A stretch of 64,000 nucleotides of DNA from contig CM022665.1 in the NCBI GenBank assembly GCA_012295275.1, forward strand, positions 5,402,901 to 5,466,900. Reading direction: 5' to 3'. This stretch comes from Chrysomallon squamiferum (Eukaryota > Mollusca > Gastropoda > Neomphalida > Peltospiridae). The translations under genes and the position numbers were made by a program. A model generated the notes under the pieces. That model did no database searches, was not told the origin of the DNA, and saw nothing but the letters and a program-made list of their open reading frames with translations. Shown here piece after piece: positions 42,460 through 55,379 of the stretch (positions are counted from its first letter, which is position 1; every line of letters starts with the position of its first letter).

Positions 42460-42859
42460 ATTACTAAATATATATATATATTAAATAAATAAATACATTA
42501 ATAAATAATAATAACCTCCCACTGAAACAGCAAAAAACTAAATCAGACTGCAAACCTCATTAAGAATATTTTTTGATAAATTAAGCTTTTGATAATCTGC
42601 AGACATCATGATTCCTGTCTAAATATTATATTCGTGAAACGCTGACTTTTAAACTCAAGTGAACTGACAACTTATTATTATTATTATTATTTTATTGATT
42701 TATTTATTTATTTTGTTTGTTTTGGTTTTAATAAATTAAAACGTTTTCTATTTTTATAATTCACCTCAAGACCGAAACATTGTTGCTTGGAACGGGAACA
42801 TTATTAGTATATTACAATACTAGGCTGGAGATAGCATGCCTAATGAAAAAAAAAAAAAA

Positions 42860-43445
42860 AAAAAATTCAAATAGCAAACTCACAGTTTGCACACATAATA
42901 GTACAGGTTTTAGAAGACGAATGCTTTTTGCTTTAATGAAAAAGAGTGAAAATTAAATTTTAACGTTATTGAAACACACACACACACACGGCCGATTGAC
43001 GATCATTAAGAAAAAAAAAAATTATCCAAATAACAGGTGATTAATTTCCTTCTTACATGCAGTATGACCTATAAGGCATTGAAAATGCAAAATCAATAAT
43101 AGAAAACAGAATTATAATGTTTTTATATTATAGTTTTACAACAACGTATACAAATGAAAAATTGACCGTTTTCAGAAAAATAGAGTATTTATATCTATAT
43201 CTTTGTTCTTTTTCTTTTCTCTTGTGGGATAATTTATTCTCGCTCATAACCTCTGAAATCAGTAGAATAAACTGAAATTATAATTTGTTACGAGATTAAT
43301 GTATTAACTTTTTGAGATGGCAATGTTCCCCGTGTCAGAACCCAACAAAAAAGAACATTCTGGCGTAGTTTGTACCCACGTCTACGAGACGCAATTTGAG
43401 CCGAGTTATCGTTCCTGCTGCTAGAGAAGTAGTCCGTTAGTTAAC
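42860..43445. repeat. Diverged second copy of the 41.2-kb element interior
   Basis: Matches 41260-41460 and 42230-42435 at roughly three-quarters identity by eye, with the middle missing. An (AC)n run interrupts it near 42974. Confidence 0.5.
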
Positions 43446-46010
43446 GGTTATATTTTGGTAAGTCAATTTAAATTAATTTCCTCAGTAATTATAATATTCG
43501 TAATGATTATTATGTTTTCATGACTGTAATGTATTAACTATTACAAATCGTATCAGTATTAAAAGTATTTATTATAATAATTATTAGCAACGTTACAATT
43601 ACTCGCTTTCCGCTATGTCGGCTTTTCCGTTGATCACTGATGACGTCGTTCTTGAGTAGTAGCGGAAGGGGAGAGGACCCTCAGAAAATGGCCTGCTGAC
43701 TGCTTATAAACAGAATTCTAAGAATAAATCTTTTTTCATGATGTTCTGCACACATTTACACGAATCCTCGCTTTCGAAATGTCAAGTTTTATTAGCCACA
43801 TGCATCTCCAATATTCTTGAGAAAAAAGTGTAAAATTTACTTGTAAAGTTATCCAAGTAAACTTAGCATATAAGCGAACTTTTTAAAAATACACATGCAT
43901 TCGATCATTTACTTAACTTTATTTCTGCCAAATTTCATGGAAATCTGACGTTGCGAACATGGTTGTTCAATTGCGAACGATGTTGAACGTAATTGTTACG
44001 GTAATGGACGTCACTGTTTGAGGGAAATGAGGACACGTCAACCAAATGCTGCCTTCTAATTGGTAGAGATGGTTTGTTTGCCTTATTTATAAACATGAAT
44101 ACTTTTGTTTATACTTTGTTCTCAGCAATTTTTCATTTTTTTGTTGATGTTTCCTTTGGCTTCATCTAAATATAAAATTGTTTACAGTTATCTTTTATGC
44201 GTTTTTGAGGAGATATAGGCAATTTTGTCAGTTTTGTTTTCTACTTTGGATCGCAGTATTTGGCCAATTGATATAATAAAACAGTAGGAAAAAACTGTTA
44301 CATTTTCTAGCGTCTGGAATTGCCATGACGCCTTCGATTTTCAAGATATTTCAAACATTTAGGTCTCATTTTGTTTCTTTCTTACGGCTCTATCCCATTT
44401 TGTGGTACCATAGGATTGAATTTTTTTGTAACATAAGATTAAATTATATTAATAATTAATGCTGAAATTTTATTTATTTATTTAATTATTTTTTTTTTTT
44501 TGTAACTTAGTGCTAATAAGAAAATAATATAAAATTACAAACTGCTACATTGATATTATAAAGTATATAATAAACTAGACACATAAATAGTAAAAATCAA
44601 AATAAATTTAAAGAAAATCCAATAATGTCCAGCCAATTTTAAATACTTAGTATTATACTACTATCACAATCACAGAATTTAAATTTTCATGCAAGAGTTA
44701 CAAATGTCAGCTGAACTTGGAAATAGCTTCTGATCTTTCTGCATGCAAACTGAAAAGATAAAATAACCACATTCAGTTTACTGTATATAGCAGAACGTTG
44801 CAACAAATAGTCATACTGAACGTTGAAATTCTGCTGGCACTTTTTAGCTATTTACACCTATTTGCTATTTGGAATGATAAGCAGTTTTATAATAAAATAT
44901 TTCAACAAGTTCATAGAGACTGTAAAAAGTAAGATAAATTTAAAGAATTGTTTAATGTAAGATACCATGATAATACTGATACAGTTTGAGTGATAGAACT
45001 GAAATAGTGCCAGAAGTGATCAAAACATTCAGTTCCAAAAAATGTTATTTTAAAAAAATGATCAGCTGAAACATTTTCATTTTTGCAAATGATTCTTTTT
45101 TTTTTTTTTTTTTTTTTATATTTAAAAGATGCTGTCTACAGGGATATTCTGTTTACTTCTTGTAACATTCATTATCACTGTTGGCCATGTAATAGGAAAT
45201 TAAAAACAAATACATTTAATGATTTATATACAGAAAACTTCGTTATTTTGTATAAATTAATTGTATTTATAAATATGAAAATTAACAGGAACATTGCTGC
45301 ATTTGTTAAAAGTTCCCCAAAATATATAATTTATGATTTGTAATAGCAAGTGGTCGAAGTACAAATTTTGTGTGAGTACATTTTTCCTGAAGATTGAGTA
45401 TATAATGGTTTATGTGTCAGAGTAAAGATTTAATACATTATCTTTTTAGAAACACTCTCTCTTACATGATTTGTGCACAGCCAGTGAAATAATAGATCTC
45501 TTTCTATTTATAGAGATAACTGACAGTGTCGCACATAACAAATGATAAAGAGTACTTTTGAGAACTCAGATTCATATAGAATTCTGGTAAAATGTTATTT
45601 TATTTTATTATGCTTGAATTCAAGTTGACAACCAGTCATTTTTCTAAATGTATTCATGTATCATGCTTTGTTTAAATAATAAGTTCTGTTTCATTATAAG
45701 TTCAGAAAATCAGATTATAATTTCTTTATCAATAGCCTTAATTTTTTTAATTTTAATTTATTTCAGATTTCTTTTCATACAACACAAGAAATAAAAGAAT
45801 ATGTGAAACAGATTAGTCAGCTATCCTGCAAATCATTTATAAAAATATCCAATTTTGTTCCCACAATATTATTGTTACTACTGTTACTGGTGTAACTATT
45901 ATTATTGTTATTATTTCTATTGTCTTTGTTGTTTGTTTGTGCTAAGTAAACACAAACTGGTTAAAATGCATACACAAGAAAGAATTAATACTGATCTATA
46001 CTGATTTATA
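43446..46010. other. RCC1 upstream region, no separate gene seen
   Basis: Unique AT-rich sequence with a few T-runs (44490, 45100). It should contain the RCC1 promoter and a non-coding first exon, because the ATG exon has an acceptor. An inverted CCAAT (ATTGG) lies near 44060. I could not place the start site. Confidence 0.5.
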
Positions 46011-46026
46011 CTGTTGTTTTCAGAGA

Positions 46027-49000
46027 ATGCCTAGAGGAAGAAAACGCAACACTATCATTAAAGAAAATATTTTAAACAAGATAAGCCCGAGCAAAAGACC
46101 AAAACTAGAAGGTTTGTTTATAATTACTGCTTATTTATTCTTAGTTGTTAATGAAGATAGGTAATTTGTCTTTTCTCTTTTTGATAGATCATTTTTTCAT
46201 AGTCATAACAGAGGCTACACATTTCTGTCTGAGTTATCTTTGTTTAAAAACAAAATATCGGAGTAAATGTTACAGAGAGGTAGCAGGATTTTTTTGTTGT
46301 AGTGTTGAAAATTTCACAAAAAGACAGTTAACATTTCATTCTGTAATCCTTTGCTCATCGCATTGCAGCATTCACATATCACCAATCTCAAAAAAAAAAG
46401 AAAAAACTTGAATGTGCATAGCTTTGACAGTTTTAAAAGGAATAAATTTTCTTTTTTGATCAGTAACTCATCCAATTAAAGTATCAGTTTTATTCAGATA
46501 AGATGACATGACATCAGTACTTTGGTAGCTGGCTATGTTTAGTTAATGACAAATATTCATAAAATGAAAACATTTTCTATTACGTCACCTTTTTTTGTTA
46601 ATCAGAATGTGAACCTGCATACTTGACAGTTGTTTTCTAGATTTCTGGTCTGAAAATAACTTTAAGACCTGTAAGATTGTTGGACTTACTTTCTGTTTCA
46701 AGATGACTGACCCTAATAAGTATTCCATTTTTGAAACTTTATATCTTCTGATGTTTATAAAACCATGAACAGGACAGATTAAACAATTTATTAAATATTT
46801 GTTTTTATCTTTGATTTTTTTTAAACCAGTACATCATCACTCACATGGCAAGAAAGCTGGGGTTGTGCTCACTGTGGGGCAGGGTGAGATGGGTCAGCTT
46901 GGACTGGGAGAAGATATCATGGAGAGAGGTCAACCTGACTTTGTGAAGATTCCTGAGCCTGTGATTCAGGTGTGTGCTGGAGGAATGCACACTGTTGCTG
47001 TTTCCATGGCTGGTCAGGTGCGTCTGCTTATTTACAACCATTGTCTGTATTATTTAGTTCAGCCATTTTGTCACATTAGTAGCATAGTACTACCAACAAT
47101 TTCAAAAGTAAGTTACAGATTAAAAGGAAAAGGTGTAAGTGTGTTGCACAAGTGGTTTTATTTTCCTCAGGATTTATCGAAAAATGCTTAGATAGTATGA
47201 CCCTTAAAATTGGTACGAGTCTGCATAACAGTGTTAATTGTTTCTCTGGTTTGAGTCATAGGTGACAATTTTCAGTGTGATCTCAAACACACAAAAGAGC
47301 ATGTTTGTCATTTTCTTTGTATTCTTCAAATGACCTGATACAAACAAAAGGTATTTTAATGTGAGCTAACAGTGCTGTTTATGGATATTGGCAAAGTTTG
47401 TATTTTGGGGGATTAGCTTTGCATATTTGAATTCAAAACAAGTGAGTCAGTAATTGCTTATTTTAACTCCTTGGCAAGTCTACAGCTGGTATTTTAGATC
47501 AAAGTAGAAATGCCACTGGCAGAATGGTTGAAAACAGAAACATGTGAAACAAGAAACAGCTATGAAAAAAACTAAATGTTCAAGAGCTTTCATGCTGCCA
47601 TGAAAAATAGAGTTTAAATGAATGACACATTCAAATATTAATTTTTAAATTTTATTGTGAGGCTACCAGTTTGTACTGAGGACTGCCAGCTTGTATAATC
47701 TGGTAGCTATGTCAGTGAGAAATGTTAAGGTCAAGGCCTGGATCTTCTTAAAGAAACACGGTATCATTGGAAAGAGGAATTGGCTAAGGATTCCAAATTG
47801 TTCACAAGTTTTTATAATTAAATGAATTAAATATTGACTCATTTGACTCAGAAATGAATTAAGTACAAAAATTCCATAGGGATAAAGAAATATGTTTATT
47901 TAAAAAAAAAAAATAATAATAATAATAATAATAATCATAATCATAATTAAAAAACTCACTATTAATACATATTAAAGAAAAATAGAAATTTACACTTTGA
48001 AAAATCCTTGAAAAAAAAAAAAAAAAAAATTTTCTTTTTTTTCTCTTTGTTTTTGATTCCAGTGTGATGCCAAATTTTGGAAAATCGAATTTTTTCAGGG
48101 GTTGATATAGGTTGTTTTTTCTTCTGTGTTTTGTAGATTTATACATTTGGCTGTAATGATGAATGTGCACTTGGTCGTGATACAACTGAAGAAGGTTCAG
48201 AAACACTTCCAGGCAGAGTGGACTTGCCAGTGAAAATAATCCAAGTGAGTGCAGGGGACAGTCACACTGCAGCCTTGACAGAAGATGGAAAAGTCTACGC
48301 CTGGGGTACCTTTAGGGTCAGTAACTTGTTTTAGTTACAAATTAACAGAACAACAATCATTTTTAACAAACAGTATACATATTTGTGATTTTCAAAAAAA
48401 GGAGCTTAATGAATTCATTTTAATTGCAGGATTCCAGTGGATCTATGGGATTAAATAAATATGGAATAAAGAAGTGGCCAATGTTGTTGATGTCTGAAGT
48501 GATTGTAGTCAAGATTGTGTCTGGCAGTGATCACCTGTTGTGTCTGACAAACACTGGTGAACTCTACAGTCTTGGTTTGTATTCACCTGAATTACAAAAC
48601 TCATAATCAGTAAACTGCGAGTAGGAAAACAGAACCAGTGTCCAGTTCGTTATTATGAATAGACACCAACCATTAATATTTTGTATTACCATATTTATTC
48701 TGAGTTTACAAGATTGCAGTGAACTTTTGAATAGTTAGGCTCTGACTAAAATAAAATAGCTGCAGAGATTTTAGCAAATTTTACTACAGTTAAAGTTACT
48801 CAGTGAATACAAGGTGGTCAAAGTGTACTAAACAACTAACTGTCAGTCAGTCAGAATTTCTCACAATTTATTGAGCTTCTCCTAAAAGAAAATTTCCAAA
48901 TCTGATGTATCATGTGATATTGTGTTAATATATTTACCTGAAATAATTTTTGTTTACATGATTAGACATACTTTGATCTTCTGCCAGTAATTTTAGTCCA

Positions 49001-52000
49001 TATGATTTTAGTGTAAACAAGTACAGAAGAATACAGAGGTAGATGTTTTCAGCATTAACAGAGTCACTGGAAGTAGCCAGAATGACAGTTGTAAAACACT
49101 TTTTATGAGTTATAATCAGGACATATTTGATGTGTTTTCAGCAATTTGACTGCCTCTCATAAAGCTAACTGTTAATTTCACTGTTTTTACTTACAGGCTG
49201 TGCTGAACAGGGTCAGTTAGGAAGAATACCAAAGTGTTTTTCAGTCAGAGGAGGAAGAAAGGGACTTGGTGAATATCTCACATCAGTGTTGACACATTTA
49301 TCTCACATCTACATCAGTGTTAACACATTTATCTCACATATACATCAGTGTTAACACTTTTATCTCACATCTACATCAGTGTTAACACTTTTATCTCACA
49401 TCTACATCAGTGTTAACACTTTTATCTCACATCTACATCAGTGTTGACACATTTATCTCACATCTACATCAGTGTTAACACGTTTATCTCACATCTACAT
49501 CAGTGTTGACACATTTAAAATAAGTTTAAGTTTTCATTTAATATTTGTGAGTTTTGTTTATTTTATTTGCATTAGAACTATCACAGTACATTTTACAAGT
49601 ACAAATGTGAAGTTGAAAGATACAGTATTGAAAAGTGAGATGCTTGTACTTCCTGGTTTTACATTTTTGTAAATATTCAGACCAAGTTGGCTGTCAGCAA
49701 CACAGACTTGCTATTTAACGTTAGCTGAATTTGTAAAAAAAAAAATTAAATTAGCTTTTAAAATCATTTCAGATTTTGTTCTCAGTCCTGGTCTGGTTCA
49801 ATGCAGAAAACCCAAGTCAAGGAAGATGGTTTATTTTTCTGATGCATGGACAGGACAGTATACTTCATTTGCTCAGGAAAAAGGAACTGGAGAAATCTAT
49901 GCATGGGGATTAAATAACTATTTCCAGTTAGGTGAGTACCTTGCATGATGCTTATAACTTATGTGAGTACCTCACTTGATTATATCAGTTATGTGAGTAA
50001 CTTGTTTGATTATCTTAGTTATGTGAGTACCATGTTTGATTATATTAGTTACGTGAGTAAATTGTTTGATTATATCAGTTATGTGAGTAACTTGTTTGAT
50101 TATATCAGTTACATGAGTAATGTGTTTGATTATATCAGTTTTGTGAGTAACTTAGTTGATTATATCAGTTACATGAATAACTCATTTGATTATTATCAGC
50201 TAAGGTGAGCAACTTTGATGATTATTTCCAGTTAGGTGAGTGCATTAGTTGATTATGAAAATAAACAGTTAATAAAATGTATTAAATATGAATGATTAAT
50301 GTTTGCAGGACATAATTAAATAATTAAATTTTAATGATTGAAAAAAGATGAATAGTTTATAAATGTTTGTGTGACAGGTTTTCGTGACATTGAGAACCGT
50401 TTTCACCCAGAAAGAACTTTTCTTTTAAATCTGGATCACTGCTGGACGCAGATTTCTGGAGGCCAGCATCACACAGTGTTACTTAATAACAGAGGTATTT
50501 ATAAATAATAGACATGTTTAAATACTTATTTTTATTGATACAGCTTTGCGTTGTAAATAAAGTGCTTTTAATAATGTAGGTTTAAAACAGCACGTTTTGT
50601 ATCAGGATCATTCACTGTCAAATTGTGTCAGCTCCAGTGCTTCATATTTTTGGATTTTGGATTTTGGATTTGTACAGTTGGGAAATTTTAGCAATCAGCA
50701 GTTTGCAAAACTGTTTTATGTTCTGTCCAGAGATCAGCCAAGACTTTCTGTAACAAAGTCTTTCCTTTGCTAAACCTTATTACCACAGTGTTTGAAAATT
50801 AATTTGTAAAATAGCCTTTAAAGTGTGGGATAAAAAAAATGTACATTCCAACCAAAAATTGGCAGATTTTAATTTGACACAAAAATATGTAAAAATAAAA
50901 TATCTGATAATTTGTCATATCCAAAATATTAGTTATCAATTCTTTCAGAAAAAAAATATAAATACAAATTTGAAAATGACACCCACTTTTTCTCTGTCAA
51001 AAATAAAAATAAAAATAAAAATAAAAAATCACTTGAATATCTACTAATAATATTGAAAATATTTAAACTTTAATCTTGGTTTTCATTTTTTTAACACTAA
51101 GGTATTTTTCAGTTTATGCAGATCAGAAAAACAATAGAGCATCATATTTACATTTATTAGGAAATTTGTTGTTATAAAATTACAGTTTTATAGTATGTTA
51201 TATAAACTGGAAAGAGTATCAGTGTAAAAGAAGCAATACAGGAGACTTCACACTCTTCAGTAGGAGTTTTATCTCTCTCACACAAGACTGGGAACTCTTG
51301 GTGGCCAGTTTGCCCTGAAGAATCATTACTTTAGAAACAGATGACGTCTACGTAACTTGTTGTTGTTCAGTGTTTAGAATCTGGCTTGGTGTTGTTAATA
51401 GTTTTTATTTTCATTTGAAGGTGAAGTGTTTTGCATTGGCCGGGGAGACTATGGGCGACTGGGCATTGGGATGAAGGAAAAGGAGACTAGTGTGCCAACA
51501 TTAGTGAATGGCCTCCATCAACAGAAGTGTTTCACAATTGGAGCTGGGGGCTGTGTGTCTTTTGCAATTGATTCGGAGGGTAATTTTTGGTGTTGTGAGA
51601 AACATGTTGTATAAGGAAAATGATTCACTGAAACAAACTTCCACAGCTAAATTGTCTAGAGCCTTTACCGGGAATAAACAAAATGTATTTAGTTGTTCAT
51701 ATTCTCAAAGATGCACTTCAGATTGAATTTTTTTGTAAACCAGATTAAAAATAAACAACAATGTGTTAGACCTTCAGCATTGACATATATATATATATTT
51801 TACAAAAACATCCAAATTAATTAAATTCGCAGTTTTGCAGAAAAACACAACTTGCTCTGTTTAACTCCACAATTTTAAGTTACTACTGGGGCAAAATCAT
51901 TTCAGCCAGTCATTACAGTTGGTCATTTGAAATGACAGTCCCCACATAAAACATTATGACATTTTTTTCAGTCAGGATGTCAAGATAAACTTAAAATATT

Positions 52001-53136
52001 CACCTGTTTATTTTGATTCTGAAAATGTCTAAACCATTTTTATATATATTCCTATATGTATTCCTGTGTTATCATTCTCACTGCATTTACTAACATAAGG
52101 AAAATCTGCTGTATCAATTTCAGGTCACGTTTATTCGTGGGGCATGGGCACAAATAAGCAACTTGCAGCAGGAGAAAATGAGCAAGATGCCTATCAACCA
52201 CAAATCATTCAAAGCAAACAGATGTCAGACAGGTACACATTATTAAACACAGATATCAGACAGATACACATTAAACACAGAGATCAGACAGGTACACATT
52301 ATTAAACACAGATATCAGACAGATACACATTATTAAACACAGATATCAGACAGAGACATTATTAAACACAGATATCAGACAGGATACACATTAAACACAG
52401 AAATCGGACAGATAGACATTAAACACAGATATCGGACAGATACACATTATTAAACACAGATATCAGACAGATACATATTAGTTTTGTAAATTTGTTTATC
52501 AGTGACTGTTTTAATTAAACACAGATATCAGTGAGATGATATGTTTGTTTACAGTGTCTGTTTTACACATTATTAAACAGATATGGTATATTTGTTTACT
52601 AACACAGATTTTAGACAGATACACATTAAACACATATTTGTTTATTAGTGACATTGTTTTAACTGAAATCAGACAGATTTGTTTGTTTCAGGTGTGATCA
52701 GAATGGTTGACATTATTAAACATATCAGACAGATACACATTATTAAACACAGATATATCAGACCAGTGACATGTTATAAACACAGATATCAGACAGGTAC
52801 ACATTAAAAACAGATAACACAGGAACAAATAGTGACGTATATTTGTTTACTAGTGACTGTTTTAATTGTTAGTGACATGGTATATTTGTTTACTAGTGAC
52901 AGTGTTTTAACTGTTAGTGACATGGTCTATTTGTTTACTAGTGACTGTTTTAATTGTTAGTGACATTGTATATTTGTTTATTAGTGACAGTGTTTTAACT
53001 GTTTGTTTGTGACACAGTATTTGTTTGTTTCAGGTGTGGTCTAATGGTTGTCACTTGGAAACACATGGTCTATATCTGTCTCATAAAACAGCATAGACTT
53101 GACATGTTAGCATGTAATACAGGCAGTATGCTATAA
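46027..53136 (+). CDS. RCC1: RCC1: Ran guanine-nucleotide exchange factor (seven-bladed beta-propeller)
   Basis: Ten exons are proposed: 46027-46111, 46830-47017, 48137-48316, 48430-48574, 49197-49268, 49773-49931, 50378-50494, 51421-51579, 52124-52232 and 53034-53136 (last uncertain), about 438 aa; RCC1 is typically about 420 aa. RCC1 binds chromatin and loads GTP on Ran in the nucleus. The N-terminus is basic (MPRGRKR, SPSKRPK), a likely nuclear signal and DNA/histone-binding tail. Propeller repeats are plain: [99 protein letters not shown]. The beta-wedge region (FRDSSG), the Asp of SGSDH and the His of GGQHHT, all linked to Ran exchange, are present. The final blade strand at 53034 is poor (the expected GGxHTV is not clean). 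Confidence 0.93.
49278..49515. repeat. 31-bp minisatellite at the start of RCC1 intron 5
   Basis: About eight copies of a 31-bp unit (core ACATCAGTGTTAACAC) begin within 10 bp of the exon 5 donor. Confidence 0.9.
49932..50245. repeat. 30-bp minisatellite at the start of RCC1 intron 6
   Basis: About ten copies of a 30-bp unit with TATATCAGTTATGTGAGTAA at its core begin at the exon 6 donor. Each unit resembles the exon end plus donor (CCAGTTAG/GTGAGTA). Because 30 is a multiple of three it makes a false open frame at 49945-50208. Confidence 0.92.
52215..52810. repeat. 31-bp minisatellite spanning the exon 9/intron 9 junction of RCC1
   Basis: The unit includes CAGATATCAGACAG/GTACAC, a copy of the exon 9 end (CAGATGTCAGACAG) and its donor, repeated about ten times with many indels. 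Confidence 0.88.
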
Positions 53137-54920
53137 ATGCTAACTGGAACAAATAGCTCACATATGCTATCTATATCTGTCGCATGTAAACAGTGCTATC
53201 TATATCTGTCACATGTAAACACTGCTATCTATATCTGTCACATGTAAACACTGCTATCTATATCTGTCACATGTAATTAAATACTGTAGCTTTTACTGTC
53301 ACAATTAAATACAATATCTTTAATTGTCATTGTAATTACATAATCTAGTTTAACTGTTAAATGTAATTACATATCTATAACTAGTCAATATAATTACCTA
53401 CTGTGTCTTATTGTCATTACAAACTGCATCATAGTCATTATGATTACATACTATAACTTAGTCAAAAATAATTACTGTAATTTTGAAATTCCATATCTGC
53501 ATCTTACTCATTGCGTATTTGTTAACATACTATAACTTTAGTCATTATAATTACATACTCTGGTTTAAGTTCAGTGTAATTAGATATTATAACTTTAGTC
53601 ATTGTAATTGCATACTGAAATAAAAGTCAGCATCATAGAATGCTTTAAAACCATGGTGAAGTTCATTACATATCACTAACTGTAATCACATAATGCTGAT
53701 CATTTTCTGTAATTTTACTCTGTCAGTCCCGTCCACAATTAATTAAGAAACTGAAATTTTATGATGGTGTAAAAAAAAATTTTTTATACTACTAATAATA
53801 ATATTTCTGTGTAATAAAAATCACTGAGAATTTTTTTTTTTTTTTTTTTTTTTACTAACCCGACCCAATAAAGACACTAAAAACGTTGCATGCATAAAGA
53901 CAAGACAAGCTTTTAGGCTGGGAGAGTGCTGTAGAGATCTGTACCATTTTCTATGTCTATACGCATACCTTCTAATTCAATTAGCGTGAACACATTGACG
54001 ATTTGGTGTCCATGTTCAAAAATGACAAACTCTTCCTGCCATAACTTCTCTGGCACGTGCTGAGAATACAAAACCTGTGTTTTAATTATGATTTTACGTG
54101 TAAACTGTGTTTTAATTATTTCACGTCAAATCATTTTAATTATTTCATCTGAACTCTGTGTTTAAATTACTTTCACATGTAAACTGTTTTAATTATTTCT
54201 GGTTTAAGTCTGTGTTTTAATTATTTAACGTCAAAGCTGTTTTAATTATTTCAGCATCAAAGCTGTGTTTTGAATTATTTCACATATAAACTGTTTTAAT
54301 TATTTAATGGTGAAATCAGTTTAATAATTTCACTCTGTAAACTGGGTTTTAATTATTTCAAATGTAAACTGTGTTTTAATTATTTCAAGTGAAATGAAAA
54401 AAATTATTTGTAGTGTAAACTGTTTTAATTATTTCACATGTAAACTGTTTTAATTATTTAAAATGTAAACTGTTTTAATTATTTCAACTAAAAACTGTGT
54501 CATTAATTAATTTCAAGTAGAATGCTGTGATTTTAATTTTATTTCACATGTAAACTGTTTTAATTATTTAAAATGTAAACTGTTTTAATTATTTCAAAAA
54601 TGACAAACTCTTCTTAATTATTTCTCGTGAATGCTGTGTTTTAATTACAAAACATGTAAACTGTTTTAATTATTTCAAATGTAAACTGTTTTAATTATTT
54701 CAAGTGAAAGCTGTGTTTTAATTATTTCACGTGAAAACTGTTTTAATTATTTCAAATGTAAGCTGCGTTTTAATTATTTCAAGTGTAAACTGTTTTAATT
54801 ATTTCAAGTGTAAATTGTTTTAATTATTTCAAGTGAAAGCTGTGTATTATTTCACGAATAAACTGTTTTAATTATTTCACGTTTAAACTGTGTTTTAATT
54901 ATTAAATCAGAACTTATAAA
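53137..54920. repeat. Degenerate 24-30-bp minisatellites downstream of RCC1
   Basis: Units change along the tract. 53150-53280 is a ~29-bp CTATATCTGTCACATGTAAA unit related to the putative last exon; 53280-53640 has ATTACATACTATAACTTTAG variants; 54060-54920 has roughly 35 copies of TGTAAACTGTTTTAATTATT. A T-run lies at 53829-53853. No coding sequence seen. Confidence 0.8.
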
Positions 54921-55379
54921 CTGATTTTGTTTGTTTTCTGTTCTTAGTAAATTAGAACTATTTTAGATTTTCAGACTTTCAGTTTAATTTGTTCTTTTGG
55001 AGATAACATCCTGAATTCTTTGATGTCAGCTGTAATGAAAACAGGGTTTTGTACTGGGTGTACATGTATCCTCAATAGATAAGTCATTAAATATCCCAGT
55101 AAGATGTCAGATGTGAATCATGTTATCTCAGTAAAATTTTGACATGTAAAAATGCTGACGTTAGAACCAGTCATAAATAGATTTAAAAATATTTTCAATT
55201 TCAATTTTAAATAGTTATAACATTGTATAATTAGAATAAAATAAAACAAGGGAAATTTTTCGGGTTAGATACAGTTCAAATGCCCTTTTATCTCAAGAAA
55301 TTTATAATTACAGAACCTGATAAATATTGAAAACCGGAGAAAATTAAGAAATATTATCTTTAATACAATAAATCATTAG

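Noticed and set aside
46145-46411. 88-codon frame in RCC1 intron 1
   Set aside because: Intronic, no domain, and not in phase with the flanking RCC1 exons.
49945-50208. 87-codon frame with a ten-residue repeat
   Set aside because: It is the 30-bp intronic minisatellite of RCC1 read through; a 30-bp unit stays open automatically.
49278-52810. CRISPR-like arrays of ~30-bp repeats
   Set aside because: The repeats are directly adjacent, with no unique spacers, and lie in introns of an animal gene.
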